Of a DNA stretch of 64,000 nucleotides, positions 43,726 through 54,158 are shown piece after piece. Source of the stretch: JAABRB01 sp963735025. Lineage in GTDB: Bacteria; Pseudomonadota; Gammaproteobacteria; Burkholderiales; SG8-39. The stretch is from assembly GCA_963735025.1 (NCBI GenBank), contig CAVTJG010000009.1, positions 124,001 to 188,000 on the forward strand. Direction: 5' to 3'. Position numbers and translations under genes: made by a program. The notes beneath the pieces were generated by a model. That model was given only the letters and a program-made list of their open reading frames with translations. It had not been told where the DNA came from and ran no database searches. Within the stretch, counting starts at the first letter, position 1, and each line of letters starts with the position of its first letter.

Positions 43726-44943
43726 TCAGGTCGCCCTGAAGTCCGCGCGCTCGAGTAGCCAGGAGGCCGCGAATCCGATCACCAAGCCCCAGAACGGCGC
43801 CCCGATATTGAAGATCGGAACGTCCGCCAGGGTGACGAGAAACGCCACCAGCGCACCCAGCGTGAACCGGTCCTTGAACGAAACGACGAAAGCCGTCTGG
43901 AGAATGCGCAGCATCGTGAGGCCCGCCAGCGTCGCAATGAAACCGCCGGGTGCGGCCAGCATGACGCGCGTGAACACGGGAGCGGCAAGGCCGAACGCTA
44001 GCGCGAGGAAGCCCACGAATATGCCGGCAGTGTAGTGCCGGTGCTTCTCGCCAGAGCTCGAAATGATCGCGTTGACCGGTCCCGTCAGGCACGTGGAAAC
44101 CGTGCCGACCATCGCGGAGACGATCGACCCCGCACCGCATGCGGCCGTGATCGCGTTCACCGGCGGCGCGTGACCGACCGCGCGGAGCACGGCAACGCCC
44201 TGGGCATTCTGCGCGGCGAGCACGGTGATCGCGAGCGGTACGACGAGCTCGATCATTGCCTGCCACGAGAACACTGGCACGTAGATAGTGGGGTGCGCGA
44301 GCGCGAATACGGTCGCGCTCTGCGGCTCGAACCGACCCAGCACGGCCACCAGCACCGCGCCCACGATCAAGGCACCGATGAGCGGTGGCATCAGGCGGCC
44401 GATTCGCGGCACCGCGCTCAACGCGAGGAAGACTGCGGTCATCGGCGCCGCAATCCAGAAATCGTCGCGAAAGGCGTAGACGAGGTCCAGGCCGAAGCGC
44501 AGGAATACGCCCGCGACCATGCCCATCACGATCGGCATCGGCACCGCTTCCATCGCGCGACGTACCCACCCCGAAAGGCCGAGGATGAGCATCAAGACAC
44601 CGGTCGCGAGAAAGGCGCCGATCACTTCCGGAAACGAGAGATGGCCCAGCGCGGGGCCGACGAGCACCGTTCCGGGTATCGACCAGAAGAAGACGAGCGG
44701 CTGACGGTACCACCAGCAAAACGCGATGCTGATCAGCCCGTTCAGGAAGAAGGCGCCGAAGAGCCACGACGCAAGATCGTCCGCCGAGAGTCCCCCGCGC
44801 GTTCCCACGGCCAGCACGATCGCGACTGGCGCCGACGCGGCAAAAACAAACGCGATGAAAGCATTGACGGCGTAGAGCCCGCCGAAATCGGCGAGCATCC
44901 GGCGAATTGATGGAGGAGGCGCTTTGGGTTTCTCGAGAGGCAT
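43726..44943 (-). CDS. benE: Benzoate/H+ symporter BenE-family transporter
   Basis: A 405-residue polytopic inner-membrane protein with about 12 TM segments. BenE-family motifs include FLNGLISIAFCWWYRQPLVFFWSIPG (across TM2-3), GFLALAFGLAAPVF and the conserved VPMPIVMGMVAG. It probably imports benzoate or a related aromatic acid with protons. ATG at 44943 (MPLEKPKAPPPS) is preferred over a longer frame. It diverges from the MFS gene at 45115. No ben catabolic genes are adjacent, so the substrate is assigned by family only. Confidence 0.88.
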   Translation of the reverse strand: MPLEKPKAPPPSIRRMLADFGGLYAVNAFIAFVFAASAPVAIVLAVGTRGGLSADDLASWLFGAFFLNGLISIAFCWWYRQPLVFFWSIPGTVLVGPALGHLSFPEVIGAFLATGVLMLILGLSGWVRRAMEAVPMPIVMGMVAGVFLRFGLDLVYAFRDDFWIAAPMTAVFLALSAVPRIGRLMPPLIGALIVGAVLVAVLGRFEPQSATVFALAHPTIYVPVFSWQAMIELVVPLAITVLAAQNAQGVAVLRAVGHAPPVNAITAACGAGSIVSAMVGTVSTCLTGPVNAIISSSGEKHRHYTAGIFVGFLALAFGLAAPVFTRVMLAAPGGFIATLAGLTMLRILQTAFVVSFKDRFTLGALVAFLVTLADVPIFNIGAPFWGLVIGFAASWLLERADFRAT

Positions 44944-45114
44944 CGATTCGGCGCGAACACGTCGCGGCAGCGCCCGATTCTCGCCAGAAAGCGCCCGGCG
45001 CACAACAAGCGCCGCAGGCGTGCTCCATCGTTCGATCCGCAGCGTCTCGATCTAGGGTAACGTCTCGCTTCCCGGAGCCCTTCCGCCGCTCGGCGGGCAA
45101 CGAAAGCGAATCCA

Positions 45115-46353
45115 ATGAGAACAGCGCGCGGCACCGACGCGCCGCAAAGTCTGGTCGAGTCGCCTTACGCATGGACGCGACTCGTCACGGCGCTACTGCT
45201 CTCGACGCTGGGCGGCGTGGGCATGTGGTCGGTGGTGGTGGTGCTCCCGGCAGTGCAGGCCGAGTTCGGTGTCGCGCGCGGCGCCGCGTCGCTTCCCTAC
45301 ACGCTCACGATGGTGGGATTCGGTCTGGGAGGCGTCCTGATGGGGCGCCTCTCCGACCGGTTTGGTGTCATTGCCCCGGTGATCGTGGGCACGCTCTCGC
45401 TCGGCGCCGGGATGGTCGCGGCGGGTGCCGCGGGCAGTCTGTGGCTGTACGCAATCGTGCAGGGCTTGCTGGTCGGCGTCGGCAGCTCCGCGACTTTCGG
45501 TCCGCTCGTGGCTGACATCTCCTTCTGGTTCACCCGCCGGCGCGGGATCGCGATCGCAATCTGCGCGAGCGGTAACTATCTCGCGGGCGCAATCTGGCCG
45601 CCCGTGGTGCAACACTTCATCGAGACCGTGGGCTGGCGCACGACCAACATCGGCATCGGCATCTTCTGCGTGTTCGCGATGCTGCCGCTCGCGCTGGTGC
45701 TGAAACGCCCCGTGCCGATCCTGGACGTCGCGGGGGGGTCCGGGTCGTCCGCGGCACGCACGCCGCTTGCCCTGGGACTCTCGCCGGCGGCGCTTCAGAC
45801 GCTTCTCATCATCGCCGGCACGGCATGTTGCGTGGCGATGGCGATGCCCCAGGTGCACATCGTCGCGCTGTGCAGTGATCTCGGCTACGGTGCCGCGCGC
45901 GGCGCCGAGATGCTTTCCCTGATGCTCGGGTTCGGGATCGTGAGTCGCCTCGTTTCGGGGGCGATCGCCGATCGCGTTGGTGGATTACGCACCCTGCTGC
46001 TCGGCTCGACGCTGCAGGGCGTGGCGCTGGTGCTCTATCTTGGCTCCGAGGGTCTGGTGTCGCTCTACGTGGTCTCCGCGCTCTTCGGCCTCTTCCAGGG
46101 CGGGATCGTGCCGTCGTACGCCCTGATCATTCGCGAATTCTTTTCGCCCAGGGAGGCGGGCGCGCGCATCGGCACCGTGATCATGGCGACGCTTTTCGGA
46201 ATGGCGCTCGGCGGCTGGATGTCGGGCGCGATTTACGACCTCACGGGGTCCTACAACGCGGCGTTCATGAACGGTATCGCCTGGAACCTGCTGAACCTGT
46301 CGGTCGCCGGATGGCTGCTGTTCCGCTCGACCCGTCGCTACGCCCCGGCCTGA
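45115..46353 (+). CDS. MFS transporter
   Basis: A 412-residue major facilitator protein with 12 hydrophobic segments. The loop 2-3 motif is GVLMGRLSDRFGV (variant of GxxxDRxGR). The long YVVSALFGLFQGGIVPSYALI resembles the oxalate/formate-antiporter-like group (MCT-type). It is followed 18 bp later by the DM13 gene and then a second MFS gene, all same strand, suggesting one operon. Confidence 0.92.
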   Translation: MRTARGTDAPQSLVESPYAWTRLVTALLLSTLGGVGMWSVVVVLPAVQAEFGVARGAASLPYTLTMVGFGLGGVLMGRLSDRFGVIAPVIVGTLSLGAGMVAAGAAGSLWLYAIVQGLLVGVGSSATFGPLVADISFWFTRRRGIAIAICASGNYLAGAIWPPVVQHFIETVGWRTTNIGIGIFCVFAMLPLALVLKRPVPILDVAGGSGSSAARTPLALGLSPAALQTLLIIAGTACCVAMAMPQVHIVALCSDLGYGAARGAEMLSLMLGFGIVSRLVSGAIADRVGGLRTLLLGSTLQGVALVLYLGSEGLVSLYVVSALFGLFQGGIVPSYALIIREFFSPREAGARIGTVIMATLFGMALGGWMSGAIYDLTGSYNAAFMNGIAWNLLNLSVAGWLLFRSTRRYAPA

Positions 46354-46371
46354 ACGATAAGGGAGGACCTC

Positions 46372-46857
46372 GTGGCCAAGACCATCCTGGTACTCATCGT
46401 CGGCGGGCTGCTGGGCGTCATCGCCGGTTTCGCGCTCGGCATCTTCGCCTACCCCTATATCTTTCTCGCCGATATCGTCGCCGCGGAGAAGGTCGCAGAT
46501 CGGACCGCGCGCAAGATCGTGGCGAAGGGCACGTTCATCCACGCCAACCCCTCCGACCCGATTCACCACGGCAAGGGCGGTGTAACCGTGTTCGCCGACC
46601 TACTCCACCTTGAGAACGACTTCGAGGTCGGGCCCGGTCCGAAGTACCACGTCTACCTCGTCCCGGAGAAGAACGTGACGCCCGCAACCGAGGTCGCGCG
46701 CACCATGTTCGTGGACCTCGGTCGCCTGCACGCCTTCAAGGGCAGCCAGAACTACACGGTGCCCGCGGGCGTGAACCTCGCCGATTTCGGCAGCGTGGTG
46801 ATCTGGTGCGAGCAGTTCGGCGTGCTGATCTCGCCCGCCGCATTGCGCCCGGAATAG
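46372..46857 (+). CDS. Membrane-anchored DM13-domain protein
   Basis: A 161-residue protein from the GTG at 46372 (GGGAGGAC upstream). One N-terminal TM (ILVLIVGGLLGVIAGFALGIFAYPYI) anchors a DM13 domain: GTFIHANPSDPIHHGKGGVTVF, then HLENDFEVGPGPKYHVYLVP and the C-terminal VVIWCEQFGVLIS with the family's conserved Cys. DM13 domains are thought to have redox or electron-transfer roles. It lies between two MFS genes. Confidence 0.9.
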   Translation: MAKTILVLIVGGLLGVIAGFALGIFAYPYIFLADIVAAEKVADRTARKIVAKGTFIHANPSDPIHHGKGGVTVFADLLHLENDFEVGPGPKYHVYLVPEKNVTPATEVARTMFVDLGRLHAFKGSQNYTVPAGVNLADFGSVVIWCEQFGVLISPAALRPE

Positions 46858-46885
46858 CCTGCCCGACCTCGCGCCTAAGCCAGAT

Positions 46886-48112
46886 GTGATCGCCTTCCCG
46901 CAAACACGCACGCCACACGGCATCGGCGTGTATCTCGGCGGCGTGCAGTTCCTGTTCGCGGCCACCTGGGTCGTCTACGTCATCTATTTGCCGCAGCTCG
47001 CGCGCCAGGTCGGCCTGGATGGCAAGGCCGTGCTTGCGATCCTGCTGGCCGATCAGGCGATTTTCGCCTTGATGGATGTCACGATGGGCGTGGCCGCAGA
47101 CCGTGTGGCGCGGGTCGTGGGGCGGCTCGGCAAGTGGGTCCTCGCACTGACCGTGGTCTCCTGCGCGGCAGCGCTTGTGATGCCGTTCGTCGTGCGCGAT
47201 GGCGAATCCGCCAGGGGGACATTCCTGGCGCTCATCGTCGTGTGGACCGCTACCTCCTCGGCGCTGCGCGCCCCGCCGCTCGTGCTGCTTGGACGACATG
47301 CGCCGACCCCGACGGTGCCCTGGCTCGCGAGCCTGTCGATGCTCGGGCTGGGCGTCGCGTTCGCCGCGGCCCCCTACCTCGCGGTCATGCTGCGCGGGAT
47401 GGATCCCCGGTTGCCCTTCGCGGTCGCCACCCTGTCGCTGGCTGCCGCAACGCTCGGCATCGTGTGGGCGGAGCGCCGGCTCGCAGGCGCGACTCCGGCC
47501 GCCGCGCCGGTCGTCACGCGCGCGTCCGGCGAGGGAGGCACGGTGGTCCTCGCGTTCCTGGTGGGAATGGTGCTGCTCGGGATCGGCTTCCAGGTGAACT
47601 TCGGGCTGAATTCGGCGCCCCGTTACCTGCAGTTCGCGACTGCAGGCGATCTGCCCTATCTCATGCCGGTGTTCTGGATCGGCTTCAATCTTGCCGTATT
47701 GCCGGCCGGCGCCCTCGCACGACGTCTGGGAGGAGTGACCGTAGTTGCTCTCGCGGCGATTTTCGGCGCACTCGCGCTCTACGTCTCCGCAACGGCAGGG
47801 GGTCTCCAGGTGCTCATCGCCGCACAGTTCGTCGCCGGGGCGGCGTGGGGCGCGGCGCTCGCCTCGGCACTCGCGGCGGCCCTCACTCTCGAACGCACGG
47901 GGCGTGAAGGCCTGCTGACCGGTGCGCTCTTCTCCTTGCTGGCCGTCGCGACATTCCTGCGCATCGGCGTCGTGGCGACAGAGTTCAACCAGGCGCCTAT
48001 CTTCAAGCAGACCCAGGACTGGCTGCCGATGCTCGCGTGGTCACTCGCCGGAGCGCTGCTCGTAATCCTCGTCGTCGCGCGCCGCCCGAACCACCGAATC
48101 ACCATCCAGTAA
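46886..48112 (+). CDS. MFS transporter (second)
   Basis: A 408-residue polytopic protein with about 12 TM helices. GTG at 46886 is the likely start. It contains AVLAILLADQAIFALMDVTMGVAADR (MFS loop 2-3 region, weak signature) and LGIGFQVNFGLNSAPRYLQFA. It is a distinct MFS subfamily from the 45115 gene, about 28 bp after the DM13 stop. Substrate unknown. Convergent with the second TRAP operon. Confidence 0.85.
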   Translation: MIAFPQTRTPHGIGVYLGGVQFLFAATWVVYVIYLPQLARQVGLDGKAVLAILLADQAIFALMDVTMGVAADRVARVVGRLGKWVLALTVVSCAAALVMPFVVRDGESARGTFLALIVVWTATSSALRAPPLVLLGRHAPTPTVPWLASLSMLGLGVAFAAAPYLAVMLRGMDPRLPFAVATLSLAAATLGIVWAERRLAGATPAAAPVVTRASGEGGTVVLAFLVGMVLLGIGFQVNFGLNSAPRYLQFATAGDLPYLMPVFWIGFNLAVLPAGALARRLGGVTVVALAAIFGALALYVSATAGGLQVLIAAQFVAGAAWGAALASALAAALTLERTGREGLLTGALFSLLAVATFLRIGVVATEFNQAPIFKQTQDWLPMLAWSLAGALLVILVVARRPNHRITIQ

Positions 48113-48119
48113 CGGCGCC

Positions 48120-49433
48120 TCACGGCTCCATCAGCCGCGGCAGGACAAGCGTCAGTTCCGGAAACACGATCAACAGCGCCACCACGGCAAGGGCAATGCC
48201 GATGAAGGGCGCAACCGATCCGATGATCTCGCGCATCGAGTTGTCCGGGGCGGCGCCCTTCGCGACGAAAAGAAGCAATCCGAACGGCGGCGTCGCCAGG
48301 CTGATCTCGAGGATCATCAGCATCAGCACGCCGAACCACACGGGCTCGAATCCGAACTTCTGCACCAGCGGCATGAAGAGCGGCACGGTGATCATCATCA
48401 TGCTCACCTGATCCATGAAGCAGCCCAGGAACATCAGGATCGCGAGCATTCCGATCAGCAGCGCGAGCGGCGAAAGGCCGATGCCGAGCACCGCCTCAGA
48501 CAGCCCGTTAGAGGCCTGCGAGAAAGCCATGATCTGCGAGAAGGTGATGGATCCGCAGATGATGAAAAGCGTCATCACCGTGAAGCGCAGCGTCTGCCGG
48601 ATCGAGATCACGAAATTCCGGCGCGTCAGCCGCCGATAGCCGGCAGCAGCGGCAAGCGACGCCGCAGCTCCCAGTGCCGCGGACTCGGTGGGCGTGGCAA
48701 TTCCACCGATGATCGAACCGACCACCACCACGAAGATGCTGAAGAGCGGCAGCACGTACTTCACGAACGGCATCAGGCGCTCCCGCCAGCCGAGTTCCCC
48801 CACCTCGTACGGCGGTGCGAGCGACGGATCGAGCCGACAGCGCACGATCACGTATGTGAAGAAGAGCGCAGCCAGGATCAACGCCGGGATGATCGAGGCG
48901 ATCAGCAGCGCGCCAACCGGAATCTGCGCGATCGAGCCGAGCAGCACCGCCAGCGCCGACGGCGGAATCAGCATGGCGATACCGCCCACCGCGACGATGG
49001 GTCCGATGGAGATCGAAGGCTTGTAGCCGCGCCGGTACATCTCGGGCAGCAAGGTCGATCCGAGCATCGCGGTGTTGGCGATGGTGGAGCCCGACAGCGA
49101 CGCGAAGATCGTCCCGCCGATGATCGCCACGAGCGACAGCCGTCCCGGCACGCGCGCGATCAGCCTGTCGACCGCGTCGATGGCGCGTTCGGCGATCCCG
49201 GTATAGAACATGATCTCGCCCATCAGGATGAAGAGCGGGATCGGCAACAACGCAAAGCTCTGCACGGAGTCGACGGCGTTGCGCACGAGTTGCAGGATGC
49301 CATTCTCCCCGCCCATGAACACGTAGGCACCGATCAGGTTGGTGGCGAAGAACGCGAACACCACTGGCAGGCCGAGCGCCATGAACAGGATCAGCGTGCC
49401 GAGCAGGATCAACAGGATCGCGTACCACTCCAC
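48120..49433 (-). CDS. TRAP transporter large permease (DctM family), intact
   Basis: A 437-residue large subunit, shorter than the one at 19228. It starts at GTG 49433 (VEWYAILLILLGTLI). Motifs are intact: SGSTIANTAMLGSTLLPEMYRRGY, IPPSALAVLLGSIAQIPVG, ATPTESAALGA and LEISLATPPFGLLLFV. It is paired with a broken DctQ and a DctP upstream in the order DctP-DctQ-DctM on the minus strand, a different gene order from the first operon. Confidence 0.93.
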   Translation of the reverse strand: MEWYAILLILLGTLILFMALGLPVVFAFFATNLIGAYVFMGGENGILQLVRNAVDSVQSFALLPIPLFILMGEIMFYTGIAERAIDAVDRLIARVPGRLSLVAIIGGTIFASLSGSTIANTAMLGSTLLPEMYRRGYKPSISIGPIVAVGGIAMLIPPSALAVLLGSIAQIPVGALLIASIIPALILAALFFTYVIVRCRLDPSLAPPYEVGELGWRERLMPFVKYVLPLFSIFVVVVGSIIGGIATPTESAALGAAASLAAAAGYRRLTRRNFVISIRQTLRFTVMTLFIICGSITFSQIMAFSQASNGLSEAVLGIGLSPLALLIGMLAILMFLGCFMDQVSMMMITVPLFMPLVQKFGFEPVWFGVLMLMILEISLATPPFGLLLFVAKGAAPDNSMREIIGSVAPFIGIALAVVALLIVFPELTLVLPRLMEP

Positions 49434-49965
49434 CCTTCAGATTCCTTCTTTGGGAGGCTCGCGCGGCGTATCCCGAGCGCAGAACTGACCATGCGGCGCA
49501 GGAAGAGGATGCAGCAGGATCAGCGAAGACCGGCGGCGCAATGCAGTACAGGTACCATTCCGGGAAGACGAACGTCTGGTAGACGAGGTTGTTCGCGGCG
49601 TACGAGCGCCAGAGCGCGCGGGCGGAGTAGTACAGCAGCACCGCACAGACCACGGCGCCGAGTGCGTCGCTGCCCCGGCGCACCCATCGGCGCGCCCGCG
49701 GCCGAGCCGCTCGACGAAGATCTCGATCGCGATGTGCCCGTCCTCGCGCAAGACCCAGGGCGCACCGAGGAACGTGATCGCGTAGAGTGCGTACTGCGCG
49801 ATGTCGAGCGTCCACGGCGTCGCAAACAGCTTGAAAGTGCGCGCCGTCGACGTCCATGCAGATCAACACGACCAGGCCGCAGAGGAGCGCGCCGGCAATC
49901 AGTCCGAGCGCGTCCACCAGCCGGTCAAGCGGCGTCGGCCGCCGGGACGACTGAGATTGTTCCAA
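49409..49965 (-). pseudogene. TRAP transporter small permease (DctQ family), frameshifted
   Basis: N-terminus MEQSQSSRRPTPLDRLVDAL leads into TM1 (GLIAGALLCGLVVLICMDV). Then frames switch near 49855 (TFKLFATPWTLDIAQYALYA), near 49700 (GSDALGAVVCAVLLYYSARA) and near 49510, after which LRRMVSSALGIRRASLPKKE gives a natural basic tail and a stop at 49409. That stop would overlap the DctM start by about 25 bp; another frame stops at 49437. The HIAIEIFVERL segment is the DctQ loop motif. All parts are present, so errors are likelier than decay. Confidence 0.72.
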
Positions 49966-50013
49966 GGGAAGACCGGGCGGCGCGCCGCGCCGCCCGCCTT
50001 TCAGATTACCTGG

Positions 50014-50989
50014 TTACTTGCCGCTCAGCAGCGGCCGGATCTTCTTGACGAAGTCGGGGTCGCCCTTGGCGAGGTCCTGCCAGTAGATCTCCTCGGCCTC
50101 GTTCGCGAAGGCCGCGCCCATGTCGACCACCTTGATGCCGGCCTTCGCCTGCGCCGCCATCTGCGCGGCATCTTCCTCGGCGCGCCACTTCGGCCACTCG
50201 CCCTCGACCCAAATCGACATCTTGGTCAGGCAGTCGCGCTGGTCCGCGTCGAGGCCCTTCCACTTGTCGAGGTTGACGACGATCGCCACGGCGGCGCTGA
50301 TGAATCCCGGGTCGAAGCGGAACTTGGTGTACTTGTCCCATCCGAAATCCTGGATGCCCCACAGCGGCCAGCCGTAGCCCTGGACGGTGTTGCGCTCGAG
50401 CGCGGTGTAGACGTCCGGCGGCGCCATGCGGACCGGCTGCGCGCCAAGCGACTTGAAGAAGGCGTCGTAGATCGGCACCGAGCGCAGCCGCATGCCCTCG
50501 AACTTGCCGTCCTTGGCCGGCTTGTTGGTGTAGAGATGGAACCGCACTCCGTTGAAGAGCTGCGTGAGGTACCAGGCATTGAGCTTCTTGTTGTACTCCG
50601 CGTTGATCAGCGCCCAGGCGCCGTTCTTGCGCTGCTCCGCCGACTCGTTGCGCGCAACGCTGATCACGTCGCCGGCCGGCACCACCCCGCGAAAGTAATT
50701 CGGCGGTCCGTAGTGAATGTCGATCACGCCGTTCTTCAGCGCGTTCCACTGCTCGAGCGAAGGCACCGCCTCCGGTCCGACGACGCTGATGTTGACCTTG
50801 CCGGCGCACTGCTTGTTGGTCTCCTCGACGAACCGCACGAACTGCTTCGCGACGATCGAGCGCACCGGCAGGAACGATGCCGCCTTCAGCTTGGCCTCGG
50901 CGGCCCATGCGCTGGGTGCAATGGCCACGCCTGCGATTGCCGCGGCGCAGAGCGTTCGACGAATGGTGTCACCTAAAGACTTGTCTCAT
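50014..50989 (-). pseudogene. TRAP substrate-binding protein (DctP family), N-terminal frameshift
   Basis: Periplasmic TRAP receptor. Very strong SD (AAGGAGGAGGAG) precedes ATG 50989, but the frame meets a stop after six codons. One base over, the sequence DKSLGDTIRRTLCAAAIAGV continues as a natural signal peptide to PSAWAAEAKLK. A shift just after the start is therefore inferred. The alternative is GTG at 50928, which leaves a truncated signal. The mature protein has the conserved KFEGMRLRSVPIYDAFFKSL Arg region and ERNTVQGYGWPLWGIQDF. The remainder to 50014 is intact. Confidence 0.82.
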
Positions 50990-51082
50990 GATCTCCTCCT
51001 CCTTATCGGGTCGACGTGAGGCAGTCTAGCGACTGGCACTGATACCGGCAAGCTTGGCCGGGTTTCGCCTGGCGCCGCCTGC

Positions 51083-52224
51083 TCAGTCGAGTGTGCGGCG
51101 ATAGAAGCGCAGGCCAATCACGATCACTGCAAGCATGAATGCGAAAATCGGCCAGATCTGCGGCCAGAGCACATCGATCCCGTTGCCCTTGAGCAGGATG
51201 CCGCGCACGAGCAGGAGGAAATGCGTGAGCGGCAGCACGTTGCCGATCCACTGCGCCCACTCGGGCATCCCGCGGAACGGAAACATGAAGCCCGAAAGGA
51301 GAATCGAAGGCAGGAAGAAGAAGAACGTCATCTGCATGGCCTGCAGCTGGTTCTGCGCGATCGACGAGAACATGATGCCGAGCGTCAGGTTCGCCGCGAT
51401 GAAGATGAGCACCACGCCGAGGAGGAGCAGCAGGCTGCCCTCCATCGGCACGCCGAAAACGAACCGTGCGGCGGCAAGGATCAAGACCACCTGGATCAGG
51501 CCGATCAGGATGTAGGGCACGATCTTCCCGGTCATCACCTCGATCGGCAGCGCCGGAGTCGAGAGCAGATTCTCGAACGTCCCGCGCTCGCGCTCGCGGG
51601 TGATGGCAAGTCCCGTCATCAGGATCATCGTCATGGTGAGGATCGTCCCGAGCAGGCCGGGCACGATGTTGTAGGCCACGACGCCTTCCGGGTTGTAGCG
51701 TCGCTGGACGCGCACGTCGACGGGCGGTGGTGCCGGAATCGACTTGCCCAGCACTCCCGTGAGATCGCGCGTCAGCGCAGTGGACGCTATGCGGAGGACT
51801 GCCGAGACGGCGTTCGACACTGCGGTCGGATCCGAGGCGTCCGCCTCGACGAGCAGCTCCGGGCGTTCGCCGCGCGCCAGCTTGCGCGAGAAATCCGCGG
51901 GAATGGTCACGACGAACTGCGCCTCGCCCTCGGCGATCATCCGCTGCCGCCTCGGCCTCGCTCGGCGCGAGGCTCTTCACCTTGAAGTAGCCGGTGTTCT
52001 CGAGCGCGGCCACGAAGCTGCGCGAGAAGATGCTCGCATCCGCAGCGTACACGACGGTCGGCAGGTTCTTCGGATCCGTGTTGATCGCGAAGCCGAAGAG
52101 CAGCAGTTGCAGGACCGGAATGCCGATGATCATCCCGAAGGTCAGCCGGTCGCGCCTGACCTGGATGAACTCCTTGACGAGGATGCCGGTCCACCGGCGG
52201 AACGAGAAGACCGACCATGCTCAT
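51083..52224 (-). pseudogene. ABC-2 permease (YhhJ/YbhS-like), frameshifted
   Basis: Membrane subunit of a drug-type ABC exporter. ATG at 52224 overlaps the ATPase stop (ATGA). A shift within ten codons is needed to read FSFRRWTGILVKEFIQVRRD and then IIGIPVLQLLLFGFAINTDPK. A second near 51945 leads to IAEGEAQFVVTIPADFSRKL. The remainder is intact: YNIVPGLLGTILTMTMILM, the ABC-2 motif TRERERGTFENLLSTPA, and further TM helices to 51083. The large periplasmic loop between TM1 and TM2 is typical of the family. Confidence 0.82.
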
Positions 52225-53160
52225 TGCACGGCCTCGTCGGGTGCCCGGGCCATGAGGCTGATGAAGACGTCCTCGAGCCCCGCGTCGATCCGTTCCGCGC
52301 GGTGTCCGGGTCCGAGCGCGAGACTCTTGACGGATTGCTCGAGCGCCGCCGCGTCCCGGCCGGTGACGTGCAAGGTCGCGCCGAAGGGCGTGATGTGCTC
52401 CACGCCAGGCTTGCCGCGCAGGCGGTCGACGATCGTCACCAGATCCGGTCCGCTCACCGACCACGCCGCGAGGTGCTGCGCGGCGATCACCTCGGCGGCA
52501 GTGCCCATCGCGAGCAACGTGCCCGCGGAAATGTAGGCGAGCCGATGGCAGCGCTCCGCTTCGTCCATGTAGTGGGTCGAGACCAGCACCGAGATGCCCT
52601 GCGCCGCCAGGCGGTAGATCTCCTCCCAGAAGTCGCGCCGCGCCTTCGGGTCGACGCCCGCAGTCGGCTCATCGAGCAGCAGCAGCTTCGGGCGATGCAG
52701 CAGGCACGCTGCGAGCGCCAGCCGCTGCTTCCATCCGCCGGAAAGCTCTCCCGCGAGCTGGTCACGCCGGTCAGCCGAGTCCAAGTTCCTCGATGGCTTC
52801 TGCGACGACGCGCTTGCGGTTGCCCATGCCGTACATCCGGGCGACGAAGTCCAGATTCTCGCGAATGGTGAGATCGGTCCCATAGCGAGAAGCGCTGCGT
52901 CATGTAGCCGACTTCGCGCTTGATCGCCGCCGTTTCGCGGATGACGTCGATACCCGAGGCAGGTCCCGCTGCCACTGTCCGGCGTGAGCAGTCCGCAGAG
53001 CATGCGGATCGGACGTCGTCTTGCCGCTGCCGTTGGGCCCGAGAAAGCCGAAGATCTCGCCGCGGTTCACCGTCAGCGAGAGATCGCGGACGACATGCTT
53101 GGCGCCGAAATGCTTGTTCAGGCCGCTGACGTCGATGACAGGCCCGGTTCTTTCGTTCAT
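52221..53160 (-). pseudogene. ABC exporter ATP-binding protein (YbhF-like), frameshifted
   Basis: ATPase partner of the 51083 permease. Walker A (FLGPNGSGKTT) is in the starting frame from ATG 53160. After a shift near 53010 it continues LCGLLTPDSG, then IKREVGYMTQRFSL in another frame, and after 52780 LAGELSGGWKQRLALAACLL (signature), LLLLDEPTAGVDPKARRDFW (Walker B) and STHYMDEAERC. At least four frame changes are needed. The C-terminal domain (from LAAWSVSGPDLVTIV) is intact. All functional motifs survive. Confidence 0.82.
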
Positions 53161-53190
53161 CGGGATTCGTTCATGGGACTGCGTTGATCG

Positions 53191-54158
53191 TCAGTTCACG
53201 ATTACTTCCAGCTTCACGTCGACGGCTGGCCGGGATGGAGCATGCGCGCGTCGTCGACGTCGGGCCGTGCCTCGACCATGAAAACCAGCTTGGCGCGCGA
53301 CTCGCGGCTGTAGATCACCGGAGGCGTGTACTCGGCTTGCGGGGAGATGAAAGAGATCCGGGCGGCGATGGGTGCCCCGCAGCCATCGCAGGAGAGCTTC
53401 GCACGATCGCCCACATGCAGCTTGCCGACCACCGTCTCCGGCACGAAGAAGCGCACCTTGATGTTGCCCGGCGGCAGGAGGCTGACGATCGGGCCTCCAG
53501 CCGGGACCCATTCGCCTTCGCGATAGAACGTGTCCTGAACCAGCGCGGCGGTGGGTGCAACGGCGGTCTTCTGCTCGAGCTTGACCTTGGCCTGCGCAAG
53601 ATCGGCGCGCGCCGCATCGAGATTCGCGCGCGCCGCATCGATCTCGGGCTGGCGGCCAATACTCTGCAGACCGGTTCGTAATTGTGCTTCCATCTGGGTG
53701 AGTTGCGCCGCGTCGCGCTGGTAATTGGCCTTCGCCACATCGAGCGCTTCATCCGTGACATAGCCGCGCACGCGGAGGCGCTCCTTCTGATCGAGCTGAG
53801 TCTTGGCGAGCTTGAGCGCGGCGGCGGCGCTTTCGATCTGCGCCCGCATCGCGTCGAGCTCCGGCTTGCGCTTCGCTCCCGCGAGGTTCACGACAGCCGC
53901 TTCCGCGCTCTTGATCTTCGCCTCCGCGGCATCGACGGCTGCCTGCTCGGCGCCGTGCTCGAGGACAAACAGCGTCGCGCCCGCCGCTACCTGCGCGCCA
54001 CGCGCGACGTCGAGCCTCTCGAGCCGCCCTGCGTAAGGCGAGGCAATGTAGACGTACTCTCCCTCGCCGTAACCCTGGAACGTGTCCGCGGGGCCGTTCG
54101 AGCAGGCGACTAGCGCCCATGGCACCGTCACGAGCAGTAAGCTAGCTGCGACGCGCAT
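53191..54158 (-). pseudogene. HlyD-family adaptor lipoprotein (YbhG-like), terminal frameshift
   Basis: Periplasmic membrane-fusion protein of the TetR-HlyD-ABC operon. From MRVAASLLLVT at 54158 a signal ends in a lipobox-like LVAC. It has lipoyl halves (YVYIASPYAGRLERLDVARG and later), a long helical hairpin (EAKIKSAEAAVVNLAGAKRK onward) and a beta-barrel domain. A missing base near 53225 truncates the frame at LHPGQPST; one base over, the family-typical end PVDVKLEVIVN stops at 53191. The start overlaps the TetR gene by 17 bp. Confidence 0.88.
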
